This document shows, piece by piece, positions 50,802 through 61,531 of a DNA stretch of 64,000 nucleotides. The stretch's first letter is position 1, and each line of letters begins with the position of its first letter. Made by a program: the position numbers and the translations under genes. The DNA comes from Edaphobacter aggregans DSM 19364 (lineage in GTDB: Bacteria; Acidobacteriota; Terriglobia; Terriglobales; Acidobacteriaceae), in the NCBI RefSeq assembly GCF_000745965.1, contig NZ_JQKI01000026.1, positions 1 through 64,000 on the forward strand. Direction: 5' to 3'. Below the pieces are notes generated by a model. The model worked only from the letters and a program-made list of their open reading frames with translations. It was not told the origin of the DNA and did no database searches.

Positions 50802-50862
50802 GGAATGCCTCCCGAGACGCGCAAACAGTGTGTGCCGTGCGCGTGAAGCGGCGTGTGGTGCG

Positions 50863-51159
50863 TTATTCGCTGGTGTCGGTTTGAAGGATGTCGAGCTTTT
50901 GTGCCTCGTTCACATCGATCTCAAAGGAGTGGCATTGTCCGTCGTGAATGACGGAGAGAACGGAGTTGTAACGGTTGGGCGCAATCCTGACGGACTCCAG
51001 TGCATTGACGACGTCTTCGACCCGGTTGAATCGTCGGACGACTCCGCGGAAGCCGACGACGACGGGATCGACGATGGAGACAGACGCGATGAACTGCCTT
51101 GAGGCAGTATCGTGGCGCAGATTGCAGAGGAAGGTTGGCATCATGCCTGGATCGCTCAT
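50863..51159 (-). CDS. Hypothetical protein (98 residues)
   Basis: The family was not recognised. The start at 51159 is set by AGGAGG 7 bases upstream. The product reads MSDPGMMPTFLCNLRHDTAS, SVSIVDPVVVGFRGVVRRFN, RVEDVVNALESVRIAPNRYN then VLSVIHDGQCHSFEIDVNEA. It has no signal peptide or membrane segment; the second half could be a small alpha/beta domain. It lies between msrPQ and the YjbR-like gene, all on the minus strand. Similar small proteins are present in related genomes as far as the style suggests, but this is not verified. Confidence 0.7.
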   Translation of the reverse strand: MSDPGMMPTFLCNLRHDTASRQFIASVSIVDPVVVGFRGVVRRFNRVEDVVNALESVRIAPNRYNSVLSVIHDGQCHSFEIDVNEAQKLDILQTDTSE

Positions 51160-51213
51160 GGCAAGCCTCCTAGTTACGTGTTGGACGCTTCGCAACGAAA
51201 AGAAGATAGAAGA

Positions 51214-51957
51214 TCAGTCCTGCCCAACGGCGGCGGGTGGGATCGGACTCTTGATTTTAGTCCCTTCGCCCGCGAGTGTGCGCCGGGTGAGGTTTTTTGT
51301 TGCCGTATAGGCAAGTCGGGCCAGAAGGAGGATGGTGAGGATGGCGGTGACCTTCCAGGGAGTGCGGACGCCGGGCTTCACCAGCCACCAGTAGTGGATG
51401 ACGGCGCAGACGCCGGCGAGGTAGATGAGGCGGTGAAGGCGCTGCCAAGGCTTGCCTCCCATGGCTCGCATGATGAAGGCCGGCGAGGTGACAGCGAGGG
51501 CGAGGAGGATGACCCAGGCGGCAAAGCCGACCTGGATGAAGCGGCGCTTCATGACGTCGTCCCAGATCGTGGGCCAGATCTGCTTCCACTCCGTGACGAT
51601 GATGCCGGGGTGGCCGGAGCGGATGCCGTTGAGGACGGTAGGGAGATCGTAGCCGGAGAAGAGAAAGACGTAGGTCGCCAGGTGCAGCGACGCGTAGAAG
51701 AAGGCGTAGAGGCCGATGAGGCGGCGGAAGCGGATGAGCCAGGAGATCTTCGGCGACAGGCGGCGCAGGGGCGTGACGGCGAGCGAGGCGAGGAGCATCC
51801 AGATGGCCCAGTCGCCGGTGAAATGGGTGATGTAGGCGACGGGATCGGGATTGAGGGCGAGCGCGCCGCTCTGGTAGAAGCGCAGGAGATAGATGAAGGG
51901 CACAAGGCCGAGGATGTGCGCTAACGTCTTGAGGATAATGATGGCGCGTTTCGACAT
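51214..51957 (-). CDS. msrQ: Methionine-sulfoxide reductase haem-binding subunit MsrQ
   Basis: 247 residues with six predicted membrane helices. Family features are YITHFTGDWAIWMLLASLAV, PLRRLSPKISWLIRFRRLIG, YASLHLATYVFLF with haem-ligand His, and WQRLHRLIYLAGVCAVIHYW. It carries electrons to MsrP in the inner membrane. Its start lies 6 bases after the msrP stop, so msrP and msrQ form an operon. Confidence 0.95.
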   Translation of the reverse strand: MSKRAIIILKTLAHILGLVPFIYLLRFYQSGALALNPDPVAYITHFTGDWAIWMLLASLAVTPLRRLSPKISWLIRFRRLIGLYAFFYASLHLATYVFLFSGYDLPTVLNGIRSGHPGIIVTEWKQIWPTIWDDVMKRRFIQVGFAAWVILLALAVTSPAFIMRAMGGKPWQRLHRLIYLAGVCAVIHYWWLVKPGVRTPWKVTAILTILLLARLAYTATKNLTRRTLAGEGTKIKSPIPPAAVGQD

Positions 51958-51963
51958 GGGCGG

Positions 51964-52947
51964 TCAGTAGTAGCGCTTGAGGTCCATGCCATTGTAGAGA
52001 CTGGCGACCTGGTCGGCGTAGCCGTTGAACATCAGCGTGGGGATGGTCTTCGGGAAGGCAGAGGAGTCGATGCGGCGCTCACGGGCCTGGCTCCAGCGAG
52101 GATGATCGACCTTGGGATTCACGTTCGAGTAGAAGCCGTACTCCTGGGAGTTCTGGTCGTTCCAGGTGGTGTGGGGCTGCTTGTCGGTGAAGTGGAAGCG
52201 GACGATGGACTTGCCATTCTTGAAGCCGTACTTCCACGGCGAGACGATGCGGATGGGGGCGCCGTTCTGATTCGGGAGAACCTGGCCGTAGCAACCGAAG
52301 GTGAGCAGCGCGAGCGGGTTCATGGCTTCGTCGAGGCGAAGGCCTTCCGAGTAGGGCCAGTTGTAGCCGCCGGGGAGGTCGGGCATCTGCTTGCGGTCCA
52401 CGAGCGTGAGGAACTGGACGTACTTGGCGCTGGGGAGAGGCTCGCAGAGGTTGATGAACTCGGAGAGGGAGTAGCCGTCCCAGGGGATGACCATGGACCA
52501 GCCCTCGACGCAGCGGTGGCGGTAGACGCGGGATTCGAGAGGGCGGTACTTGAGGAGGGTGTCGATGTCGAAGGTCTGAGGCTTCTTGACCATGCCGGTG
52601 ACCTGCACGGTCCAGGGTCGGGTCTTGAGGGTGTGGGCGTGCTTGGCGGGGTCGTCCTTGTCGGTGCCGAACTCGTAGAAGTTGTTGTAGTTGGTGGCCT
52701 TGGCGAAGGGGGTCTGGTTGTCGGGAAGTGTGTACGTGCTGGAAGCGGAGGACAGCGACTGGGCGTGGACGGTATTGGGGACGAAGAGACCGGGGACGCG
52801 GGAGAGCGCGTAGGCTCCGACGCCGAGGGCGGCGGCCCCGGTGAGAAAGGAGCGGCGGTGCTGGCTGAAGCGCTCAAAGGCGGACTGCGGAGTGATGTCG
52901 GAGGAGTTGATTCTGGATTCGAGGCCCTCGGAGCGGCGGAGCAGCAT
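51964..52947 (-). CDS. msrP: Methionine-sulfoxide reductase catalytic subunit MsrP
   Basis: 327 residues. Periplasmic molybdopterin enzyme that repairs oxidised methionines. A Tat signal ([20 protein letters not shown]) precedes the oxidoreductase molybdopterin domain with the Mo-ligand Cys in [20 protein letters not shown], then [13 protein letters not shown] and [20 protein letters not shown], and a C-terminal [20 protein letters not shown]. The ATG at 52947 is chosen because the frame further upstream does not match the family. Overlap with a plus-strand gene at 53.1 kb is avoided by this start. Confidence 0.96.
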   Translation of the reverse strand: MLLRRSEGLESRINSSDITPQSAFERFSQHRRSFLTGAAALGVGAYALSRVPGLFVPNTVHAQSLSSASSTYTLPDNQTPFAKATNYNNFYEFGTDKDDPAKHAHTLKTRPWTVQVTGMVKKPQTFDIDTLLKYRPLESRVYRHRCVEGWSMVIPWDGYSLSEFINLCEPLPSAKYVQFLTLVDRKQMPDLPGGYNWPYSEGLRLDEAMNPLALLTFGCYGQVLPNQNGAPIRIVSPWKYGFKNGKSIVRFHFTDKQPHTTWNDQNSQEYGFYSNVNPKVDHPRWSQARERRIDSSAFPKTIPTLMFNGYADQVASLYNGMDLKRYY

Positions 52948-53116
52948 GGCGGTTCCCTTCCCTTGCGCGTGGCTGGTTGCAGTCAACGCGACACCTATTG
53001 GATAGGGTACGCCATGCAGAGGTAACCGGATGCGCGGAGATTTGATGCGCGGAGATTTATCGTTGCTTATCGCCCTGGAGTTGCGCGTGGAAGCTCGGAG
53101 GAGCAAACTGTCTGGA

Positions 53117-53887
53117 ATGATAACCGCCGCTCGTGAACGAGACCTGATGAATGCAGCCGACCTGTTGCTCGATGCCCGCAGGACGAACAAGCCGATCGCC
53201 GATCTTCCGAAGGAGCTGCGACCTACGACGCTGGAGGAGGCGTACTTCATCCAGGACAGAATGTCGTGGATTTACGAGGCGATTGGCGGATGGAAGGTGG
53301 GAGCGCCGACGCCGGATGCGACACCGACCTTTGCTCCGATGCCGGCGATGTGGATCACGTGCAGCGGATGCGAGATGCGAGGGCCGATGCACCGCTATCG
53401 CGGCGTGGAGGCGGAGATCGCGTTCCATATGGGGGCGGACCTTCCCCCGCGGGAGACCCCGTACACAGGGGAAGAGGTGAATGCGGCGATCGGGAGCATG
53501 CACCCGGCGATCGAGGTGCTGGAGTCTGCGCTGGTGGATCCGGCGCAGGCGACGAAGCTGACGAGCGTCGCGGACATGGCGATGCACGGCGGCTTCGTGT
53601 ATGGCGCCGCTGTGCCTAACTGGCAGAGCATCGACTTCGCCAAGGAATCGGTGACGCTAGCGATCGACGGCGCCATCCGGGTGGAGCGGACGGGGTCCAA
53701 CACGGCGGGCGATCTGATGCGTCTGCTGCTCTGGCTGGCCAACGAAGGAGCGAGCCGCACCGGGGGACTGAAGAAGGGCGACTGGATCACGACGGGAAGC
53801 TGGACGGGCAACATGCAGGCAAATGCGGGAGCATCTGTGGATGCGCGCTTCTCGACGGCCGGTCGGGCGTATCTTCGATTTGCCTGA
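53117..53887 (+). CDS. 2-keto-4-pentenoate hydratase / fumarylacetoacetase-type protein
   Basis: 256 residues of the MhpD-like FAH family. Features are [58 protein letters not shown], then [15 protein letters not shown] (metal-binding E-x-E) and HPAIEVLES. The C-terminal [14 protein letters not shown] matches. It likely hydrates or hydrolyses a 2-keto acid; the substrate is unknown. The ATG at 53117 is chosen; 53150 is an alternative. It is not next to other aromatic-degradation genes (hppD and fahA lie 5 kb away). Confidence 0.85.
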   Translation: MITAARERDLMNAADLLLDARRTNKPIADLPKELRPTTLEEAYFIQDRMSWIYEAIGGWKVGAPTPDATPTFAPMPAMWITCSGCEMRGPMHRYRGVEAEIAFHMGADLPPRETPYTGEEVNAAIGSMHPAIEVLESALVDPAQATKLTSVADMAMHGGFVYGAAVPNWQSIDFAKESVTLAIDGAIRVERTGSNTAGDLMRLLLWLANEGASRTGGLKKGDWITTGSWTGNMQANAGASVDARFSTAGRAYLRFA

Positions 53888-54124
53888 TGGCTGGCGCAGG
53901 GCTTTGCCAAATGCCGTCACACACACGGTTAGCGACATCGCAAACACTGTATAGCGGGTGGGATCGCGGGCAGTACCGTATTTGTGGTGTGTGCTCAAAG
54001 AGCCACAAAATGTTGTATTGAAAATTAGGGCATCTTCAGGGGTGGGGTGGGGAATCAGATGAGATAGGCGGTTTCCGTCTCGTGAACGGATGGGATAACT
54101 CCGTCACTGCGCGGGGGTTTAGGC

Positions 54125-55051
54125 ATGGCACGTCCTTACTGGTCTGGACAGGTACAGATATCGTTGGTGTCGTTTGGTGTGAAGCTGTTTGTGGCGACGG
54201 AGTCGAAGAGCGAGATTCGCTTTCACCAAATAAGCCGCGCGACGGGCGAACGGGTGCGGCACCAGAAGGTGCTTTCGAGCGCCGTGGAAGACAACCCGGG
54301 CGAGGCGGCGAACCCGGTCGAGAAAGACGAGATCGTCAAGGGCTACGAGTACCGCAAGGGCGAGTACGTGACGATTGAACCGAAGGAGTTGGAGGAGCTG
54401 CGCGTACCCTCGAAGCATGTGATCGAGGTATCGCAGTTTGTGGACCTCGACGAGCTGGCTCCGGAGTACATGGAGAAGCCGTACTTCCTGGTGCCGGAGG
54501 ACGATGTGCAGGCCGAGGCCTATGCCGTGGTTCGTGCGGCGCTGAAGAAGACGACGAAGGCGGCTCTGGGCAAGATCGCCTTCGGCGGACGCGAGCACGT
54601 CTTCGCGGTGACGGCGCAGGACGACGACAAGCTGGGCGGCATGATGGGCTACACGATGCGCTACCAGGAGGAGCTGCGCGATCCCGCGGAGTACTTCAAG
54701 GACATCAAGAAGGTTGCGGTGAACGCCGAGTCGCTGGAGCTCGCGATGGAGTTGATCAAGCGCAAGGCGTCGAAGTTCGAGCCGGAGAAGTTCAAGGACC
54801 AGTACGAGGCGGCGGTGCGGGAGCTGGTGGAGGCGAAGGTCAAACACCTGCCGGTGCCGAAGGACGAGGAGGTTGTTGCTCCGCGGCGCGGCCAGGTGAT
54901 CAACCTGATGGACGCGTTGAAGAAGAGCGTCGGCGACGGTGCGGCCGCTGCGGCTGCTTCGGGCAAGAAGAAGCCGGCGGCTTCAGAGAAGGCGGCAGGA
55001 GCAAAGAAAGGCATCTCACTGGTGAAGCCGTCGAAGCGAAAGTCCGCGTAG
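54125..55051 (+). CDS. ku: Ku protein (non-homologous end joining)
   Basis: 308 residues. Bacterial Ku homodimer that caps DNA double-strand breaks. The core runs from ARPYWSGQVQISLVSFGVKL through FHQISRATGERVRHQKV, GYEYRKGEYVTIEPKELEEL and EELRDPAEYFKDIKKVAVNA to ALKKSVGDG. The C-terminal tail is lysine- and alanine-rich (GKKKPAASEKAAGAKKG), as in Ku proteins that bind DNA and LigD. The ligD gene follows after 36 bases. Together these two suffice for minimal end joining. Confidence 0.97.
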   Translation: MARPYWSGQVQISLVSFGVKLFVATESKSEIRFHQISRATGERVRHQKVLSSAVEDNPGEAANPVEKDEIVKGYEYRKGEYVTIEPKELEELRVPSKHVIEVSQFVDLDELAPEYMEKPYFLVPEDDVQAEAYAVVRAALKKTTKAALGKIAFGGREHVFAVTAQDDDKLGGMMGYTMRYQEELRDPAEYFKDIKKVAVNAESLELAMELIKRKASKFEPEKFKDQYEAAVRELVEAKVKHLPVPKDEEVVAPRRGQVINLMDALKKSVGDGAAAAAASGKKKPAASEKAAGAKKGISLVKPSKRKSA

Positions 55052-55087
55052 CTGGCCTTCGCTTCGATGTGAGGCGAAGGAGTGGAC

Positions 55088-57823
55088 ATGGCTGAGAAGA
55101 AGGCAGCTTCGAAGAGCGCGAAGAAGGCTCCGCGAAAAGCTGCAATGAAGGAGGGCTCGGCAACCACCGCTGCGGATGTGGTCGACGAGCAGCTGGCGCG
55201 CTATCGGTCCATGCGCGACTTCAAGGTGACGGCGGAGCCGAGTGGGACTTCCGGAAAGAGCAAAGCGAAAGGCGTGGGACTTCCCTTCTGCGTGCAGAAG
55301 CATGCGGCGTCGCATCTGCACTACGACTTCAGGTTGGGGTGGAACGGCGTACTGAAGAGCTGGGCCATAGCGAAGGGGCCGAGCTATGTCACCGCCGACA
55401 AGCGCCTGGCTGTGCAGGTGGAAGATCACCCGATGGAGTACGGCGGTTTCGAGGGGATCATTCCGCAGGGACAGTACGGCGGCGGGACCGTGATGGTGTG
55501 GGACCAGGGGACGTGGGAGCCCCAGCCGGGACATACCGATGTCGACGCAGGGCTGCGCGATGGCAGCCTGAAGTTCATCCTGCATGGAACGAAGCTGAAG
55601 GGCAAATGGGCTCTGATCCGAATGGGAGGCAAGTGGGCGAAGGAGAAGAAGCCGAACTGGCTGCTGATCAAAGAGCACGACGAGTTTGAGCGGCGCGCAG
55701 ATGAGCCTCCGGTGACCGAGGCCGAGCTGGACAGCGTGGTGACGGGGCGATCCATCGACGAGATTGCAAAGCAGGAAGACCATGTGTGGAACTCGAAGGA
55801 GACACGGTCCGGCGGTAAGGCCTGGTTTCGCAAAGAGAGCGCAGCCGAGCAGCAGGACGAGCAGCGGACAAAGGACTTCGAGCAGCGATTGAGGAGGCTT
55901 CCGAAGGAGCAACAGCCGAGGTTCCTTGAGCCGCAGCTGGCGACGATGGCCGAGGTGCCGCCGTCGAGTGAGGGATGGCTACACGAGTTGAAGCTCGACG
56001 GCTACCGCATGCAGGCGCGAAAGGAAGGCAAGCGGGTACAGATGCTGACGCGCACGGGGCTGGACTGGACGGCGAGGATGCGATTGGTCGCGAACGAGAT
56101 TGCGAAGCTTCCTGTGGAGAACGTAACGCTGGACGGCGAGGTGGTGGTGGTTGCGCCGAATGGGACGACGAGCTTCGCAGATCTGCAGGCTTCGATGCAG
56201 GAGGGTGCGAAACATGAGCTGACGTACTTTGCATTCGACCTGCTGCATCTTGAAGGAAAGAGAACGCGTGAACTTCCGCTGAAGGAGCGCAAGCAGCTGC
56301 TGAGCGAGGTACTGGGCGGCGTCAACGAGGACAGGCTGCGGCTGAACGAACACATTGAGACCGGAGGCGAGGAACTGCTGCGCGAGGCCTGCAGGCTGAA
56401 GGCGGAGGGGATCGTATCCAAGCGCGCCGCCTGCAAGTACATGGCAGGACGGAGTCACGACTGGCTGAAGATGAAGTGTCTGCATGAGCAGGAGTTTGTG
56501 GTTGGCGGCTACACGCTGCCGACGAATGGGATTCGCGGCGTGGGCGCGCTCCTGCTGGGGTATTACAGGGACGGCAAGCTGATTTATGCGGGACGCACGG
56601 GGACAGGCTTTACGCAGAAGACGCACCGCATGCTGCGCGACCGGCTCGAAGGCCTGGCGCGGGAGACGAGTCCGCTTGAGTCAGTGCCCGCAGATGCGAA
56701 GAAGGGTGCGCGTTGGGTGAAACCGGAGATGGTGGTGCAGGTGCGCTTCTCCACCTGGACCGCCGATGACCTGATACGGCAGTCGGCGTTCCTGGGAGTG
56801 CGCGAGGACAAGGCGGCAAAGGAGGTTGTGCGCGAGGAGTCCGAGGTATCGCTTGGGCCGCGACGGTCTCGCCCGAAGAGCGCGGCCCATCGCAGCGATG
56901 CGGGTGAGTCGATTGCGGCGAAGCGGTCGAGTATGAAGAGTGCGGACGCTACTACGAGTGAGCACGCGCCGGTTCGACTGACGCATCCTGACAAGGTGCT
57001 GGACGCGGAGTCAGGCCTGACAAAGCAGATGCTGGCGGACTACTACTGGCAGGTTGCTGAGCACCTGTTGCCGCACATCGCGGGCCGGCCGGTGAGCCTG
57101 GTGCGCTGCCCGGATGGCGCGGGCAAGCCGTGCTTTTTTCAGAAGCATGTGAACGCGACGCTGCCGAATGAGATTCGCAGCGTGGATGTTCGCAACCGAA
57201 AGACCGGCGAGGTTGAGCCGTACGTTACGGTGGATACAGCCGAGGCGCTTACGGGGCTGGCGCAGTTGGGCGTTATGGAGCTGCATCCGTGGGGATCACG
57301 GAACGATGATCTGGAGCATGCGGACCGGCTGGTCTTCGATCTCGATCCGGACGAGTCGTTGGAATGGCCGGAGGTGACGAAGGCCGCTGAGGAGGTTCGA
57401 GCGCGATTGAAGACGCTTGGGCTGGAAAGCTTTGTGAAGACGACGGGGGGCAAGGGGCTGCATGTTGTTGCGCCGATCGAACCGGAGCTTGCATGGCCCG
57501 AGGTGAAGGAGTTTGCGCGCGGCATCGTGGCGGAGATGGAGAAGGCCGCGCCGAACCGCTACTTGACGAAGATGACGAAGTCGGCGCGCGTGGGCAAGAT
57601 CTTTCTGGACTACCTGCGGAATGAGCGCGAAGCGACGTCGGTGGCGGCGTATTCTCCGCGTGCGCGCAAGGTGGCAGCGGTCTCGATGCCGCTCAGCTGG
57701 GCGGAGCTGAGGTCGAAGACGCGGCCGGTGTTTCGTGTTGCGGACTTTGCCGATTGGCGAGCGCGATTGAAGAAGGATCCGTGGGCGAGGATGGAAGAGG
57801 TGAAGCAGCGGATTCGTGCCTGA
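55088..57823 (+). CDS. ligD: Multifunctional DNA ligase D
   Basis: 911 residues with the order phosphoesterase - ligase - polymerase. The 3'-phosphoesterase is at residues about 50-240 (HLHYDFRL, EDHPMEYGGFEGIIPQGQYG). The ligase domain is about 285-600, with the adenylated lysine K302 in HELKLDGYRMQ and the motifs LDGEVVV and EGIVSKR. The primase/polymerase is about 625-905 with metal-binding DLDP (VFDLDPDESLEW) and TGGKGLHVVAPI. A short Lys/Ser-rich linker separates ligase and polymerase. The ATG at 55088 has GGAG 8 bases before it; an earlier GTG at 55082 is possible. It acts with Ku. Confidence 0.96.
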   Translation: MAEKKAASKSAKKAPRKAAMKEGSATTAADVVDEQLARYRSMRDFKVTAEPSGTSGKSKAKGVGLPFCVQKHAASHLHYDFRLGWNGVLKSWAIAKGPSYVTADKRLAVQVEDHPMEYGGFEGIIPQGQYGGGTVMVWDQGTWEPQPGHTDVDAGLRDGSLKFILHGTKLKGKWALIRMGGKWAKEKKPNWLLIKEHDEFERRADEPPVTEAELDSVVTGRSIDEIAKQEDHVWNSKETRSGGKAWFRKESAAEQQDEQRTKDFEQRLRRLPKEQQPRFLEPQLATMAEVPPSSEGWLHELKLDGYRMQARKEGKRVQMLTRTGLDWTARMRLVANEIAKLPVENVTLDGEVVVVAPNGTTSFADLQASMQEGAKHELTYFAFDLLHLEGKRTRELPLKERKQLLSEVLGGVNEDRLRLNEHIETGGEELLREACRLKAEGIVSKRAACKYMAGRSHDWLKMKCLHEQEFVVGGYTLPTNGIRGVGALLLGYYRDGKLIYAGRTGTGFTQKTHRMLRDRLEGLARETSPLESVPADAKKGARWVKPEMVVQVRFSTWTADDLIRQSAFLGVREDKAAKEVVREESEVSLGPRRSRPKSAAHRSDAGESIAAKRSSMKSADATTSEHAPVRLTHPDKVLDAESGLTKQMLADYYWQVAEHLLPHIAGRPVSLVRCPDGAGKPCFFQKHVNATLPNEIRSVDVRNRKTGEVEPYVTVDTAEALTGLAQLGVMELHPWGSRNDDLEHADRLVFDLDPDESLEWPEVTKAAEEVRARLKTLGLESFVKTTGGKGLHVVAPIEPELAWPEVKEFARGIVAEMEKAAPNRYLTKMTKSARVGKIFLDYLRNEREATSVAAYSPRARKVAAVSMPLSWAELRSKTRPVFRVADFADWRARLKKDPWARMEEVKQRIRA

Positions 57824-57940
57824 GCGTCTCGAGCCTCCTGTCGAGCAGAGGTAGAGAAGCAGGTTTCTCCGCTGCGCTGCTCACGATAAAGCTGTGAGCA
57901 GCTCCGGTCGAAATGACACATCATTGGAACGACGATGCAA

Positions 57941-58828
57941 TCAATTGCTGTAGCTTGTTGTCTCTGCGGGTTGACTGAGGCGCATGACGAGGCACTTCGC
58001 TGCTCCACCTGCCTTTAGAAATTCGCTGAGGGTGACGGGAACGACGTGGAAGCGCGCTGCTTCGAGTCGTGCGGTCAGTTCCCTGCTGATGTCGTTGAGG
58101 ATGATGGTGTGGCCGATGTTGATGGCGTTGCAGGCGAAGTGTACGGCGTCGGCTTCGGCGACGATGATGCGCTTCTCCGTCGGATAGAAGGCTTCGATGC
58201 GCGCGATGGAAGCTGCATCGAAGGCTGCGGGGTAGTACATGACGTAGCCGTCGGCAAGCGGAGCGAAGCATGTGTCGAGGTGATAGAAGCGCGGGTCGAT
58301 GAGATGAAGCGGCACGACGTCGATGTTCCACGCGCGCGCGAGGAGATGGTGGCTCTCACGCGTCGTGCGGGGGCCATAGCCTGCCCAGAGGCACGAGCCG
58401 TCGGGCGAAAAGAGCGCGTCTCCTTCGCCTTCGAAGGGGGTCTCGCGGGGAACGTCGAGGACGGTGTAGCCGGCGTGATGGAACCAGCGGCGGAAGTGCT
58501 GCTCCTCGGCCTGGCGCTCGGGGTGGAAGAAGCTGCTGAGGACGACGATGCCGTTGCGCTCGAGGCCGGCGTTGGCGGTGAAGACCATGTCGGGGGAGCC
58601 GGGCTGCGGGTCGATGACTTCGACGTCAGCGACTTCAATAAGTGCTTGATGGAGGCGATGCCACTGCGCAGCGGCGCGCTCGCGAGACGAAGCGTGAAGG
58701 TTGCCGGCCATCCAGGGATTGATGACGTAGGCGACATCGTAGAGACGCGGCGGGCACATGAGGTAGGTAGGCCGAGCCGCAGCAAGCGGCGGAGTAACGC
58801 GCGGGACTTCGATGGACTGCGTGCTCAT
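57941..58828 (-). CDS. Arginine-deiminase-related hydrolase (CtlX/DDAH type)
   Basis: 295 residues of the amidinotransferase/guanidine hydrolase fold. The motifs are PPRLYDVAYVINPWM, PDMVFTANAGLERNG, FEGEGDALFSPDGS (Asp/Glu), FYHLDTCFAPL (His) and the nucleophile C279 in GGAAKCLVMRL near the C-terminus. Relatives act on arginine, dimethylarginine or citrulline; the substrate here is unknown. The ATG at 58828 is chosen; the frame opens 15 codons earlier. A perfect 12-bp inverted repeat lies about 51-80 bases upstream. Confidence 0.88.
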   Translation of the reverse strand: MSTQSIEVPRVTPPLAAARPTYLMCPPRLYDVAYVINPWMAGNLHASSRERAAAQWHRLHQALIEVADVEVIDPQPGSPDMVFTANAGLERNGIVVLSSFFHPERQAEEQHFRRWFHHAGYTVLDVPRETPFEGEGDALFSPDGSCLWAGYGPRTTRESHHLLARAWNIDVVPLHLIDPRFYHLDTCFAPLADGYVMYYPAAFDAASIARIEAFYPTEKRIIVAEADAVHFACNAINIGHTIILNDISRELTARLEAARFHVVPVTLSEFLKAGGAAKCLVMRLSQPAETTSYSN

Positions 58829-58878
58829 AGTGTCTCCACCATGAGCATCGCCGATCGCGAAAACCCACGTCAATGCTA

Positions 58879-58908
58879 ATGATTATGCATGTTTCGATGC
58901 ATAATCAT
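58879..58908. promoter_or_regulatory. Perfect 12-bp inverted repeat (operator candidate)
   Basis: ATGATTATGCAT (58879-58890), spacer GTTTCG, ATGCATAATCAT (58897-58908). It lies between the hppD stop (58929) and the hydrolase start (58828). There is no T-run, so it is not a terminator. Length and spacing suit a dimeric regulator (for example MarR or Lrp type). The regulator is not in the window. Confidence 0.6.
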
Positions 58909-58928
58909 GCACTCACTGACCGCGTGAG

Positions 58929-60053
58929 TTACAGATTGCCGCGCAGAGCCTGTTCGCGTTCGATGGCCTCAAAGAGCGCCTTGAAGTTGCCCTTACCGAA
59001 GCTTCGCGATCCCTTGCGCTGAATGATCTCGAAGAAGACGGTGGGGCGATCTTCTACCGGGCGCGTGAAGATCTGAAGCATGTAGCCCTCGTCGTCGCGG
59101 TCGACAAGAATGCCGAGGCGCTCCAGTTCTTCGAGAGGCTCGTCGATCTTGCCGACGCGATCCTGTAGCTCGGTGTAATAGGAGTGTGGAACGGTGAGGA
59201 AGTCGACGCCCTGCTGCTGCATCTTCGAGACGGTGGTGAGGATGTCAGAGGTGGCGAGCGCGATGTGCTGCACGCCGGGCCCCTGGTAGAAGTCGAGGTA
59301 CTCCTCGATCTGCGATTTGCGGCGCCCCTGTGCCGGCTCGTTGATGGGGAACTTGACGTAGCCGTTGCCGTTGGCCATTACCTTCGACATCAGCGCGGAG
59401 TATTCGGTGGAGATGTCCTTCTCGTCGAAGTGCTGGTAGAGCGAGAAGCCCATGACCTTGGCGTAGAAGTCGACCCAGTCGTTCATGGAGTTCCAGCCGA
59501 CGTTTCCCACCATGTGGTCGATGTGGAGCAGGCCGACGGGACGTGCCACATGATCGTGTGCGACGTGGCGGAAGCCGGGGAGGAAGGGGCCGGTGTAGTG
59601 GGTGCGCTCAACGAAGGTGTGGATGGTGTCGCCGTAAGCGGCGATGCTGGAGGTGACGACCTGGCCGTGCTCGTCGGAAAGCTCGGTGGGCTCCTGGATG
59701 CTGCGGGCTCCGCGGCTGGTGGTTTCGCGCCAGGCCTGGCGAGCGTCGTCCACCCAGAGTGCGATGGCGCGAACACCGTCGCCATGCTTGTGAACGTGCT
59801 GGGCGATCTCGCTGTCGGGCCGCAGCGCTGTCGTGAGAACGAAGCGGACCTTGCCCTGCTGCAACACATAGGAGGCGCGGTCGCGATGGCCGGTCTCCGG
59901 CCCAGAGTAGGCGACCAGCGTCATGCCGAACGCGGCGCAGTAGAAGTAGGCGGACTGGCGTGCGTTGCCGACGTAGAACTCAACGTGGTCGGTGCCCTTG
60001 AGAGGGAGGAAGTCGGCGGCGGGAGTGGGCTGGGGCTGGGTGAGCGTTGCCAT
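58929..60053 (-). CDS. hppD: 4-Hydroxyphenylpyruvate dioxygenase
   Basis: 374 residues. Fe(II) dioxygenase converting 4-hydroxyphenylpyruvate to homogentisate. The iron ligands are in LLHIDHMVGNVGWNSMNDWV (His), GPGVQHIALATSDILTTVSK (His) and RPTVFFEIIQRKGSRSFGKG (Glu). KFPINEPAQGRRKSQIEEYL and the C-terminal GNFKALFEAIEREQ are diagnostic. fahA lies 60 bases upstream on the same strand, so they are probably co-transcribed. No homogentisate dioxygenase gene is in the window. Confidence 0.97.
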   Translation of the reverse strand: MATLTQPQPTPAADFLPLKGTDHVEFYVGNARQSAYFYCAAFGMTLVAYSGPETGHRDRASYVLQQGKVRFVLTTALRPDSEIAQHVHKHGDGVRAIALWVDDARQAWRETTSRGARSIQEPTELSDEHGQVVTSSIAAYGDTIHTFVERTHYTGPFLPGFRHVAHDHVARPVGLLHIDHMVGNVGWNSMNDWVDFYAKVMGFSLYQHFDEKDISTEYSALMSKVMANGNGYVKFPINEPAQGRRKSQIEEYLDFYQGPGVQHIALATSDILTTVSKMQQQGVDFLTVPHSYYTELQDRVGKIDEPLEELERLGILVDRDDEGYMLQIFTRPVEDRPTVFFEIIQRKGSRSFGKGNFKALFEAIEREQALRGNL

Positions 60054-60113
60054 GGGGAGTCTCCAGTGATGTCGTTCGCACTGTCGAGGATAAGACTCGA
60101 GCGGTGAGGTTGG

Positions 60114-61421
<1,308 letters not shown>

Positions 61422-61466
61422 GGGGCATGATAGCTCCTGACGATGCAACGGAGGGTAACAAGAAGA

Positions 61467-61484
61467 CCCGCCTTGAGTGGCGGG
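61467..61484 (-). terminator. Intrinsic terminator after the RND pump gene
   Basis: On the minus strand CCCGCC and GGCGGG (61484-61467) with a 6-base loop ACTCAA are followed by TCTTCTTGTT. It lies about 48 bases past the RND stop and before fahA. Confidence 0.75.
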
Positions 61485-61531
61485 CCCTCTGGACGGTGGC
61501 ACTCCCTTGCCTCGTTCGTGAGGCTCGGGAA

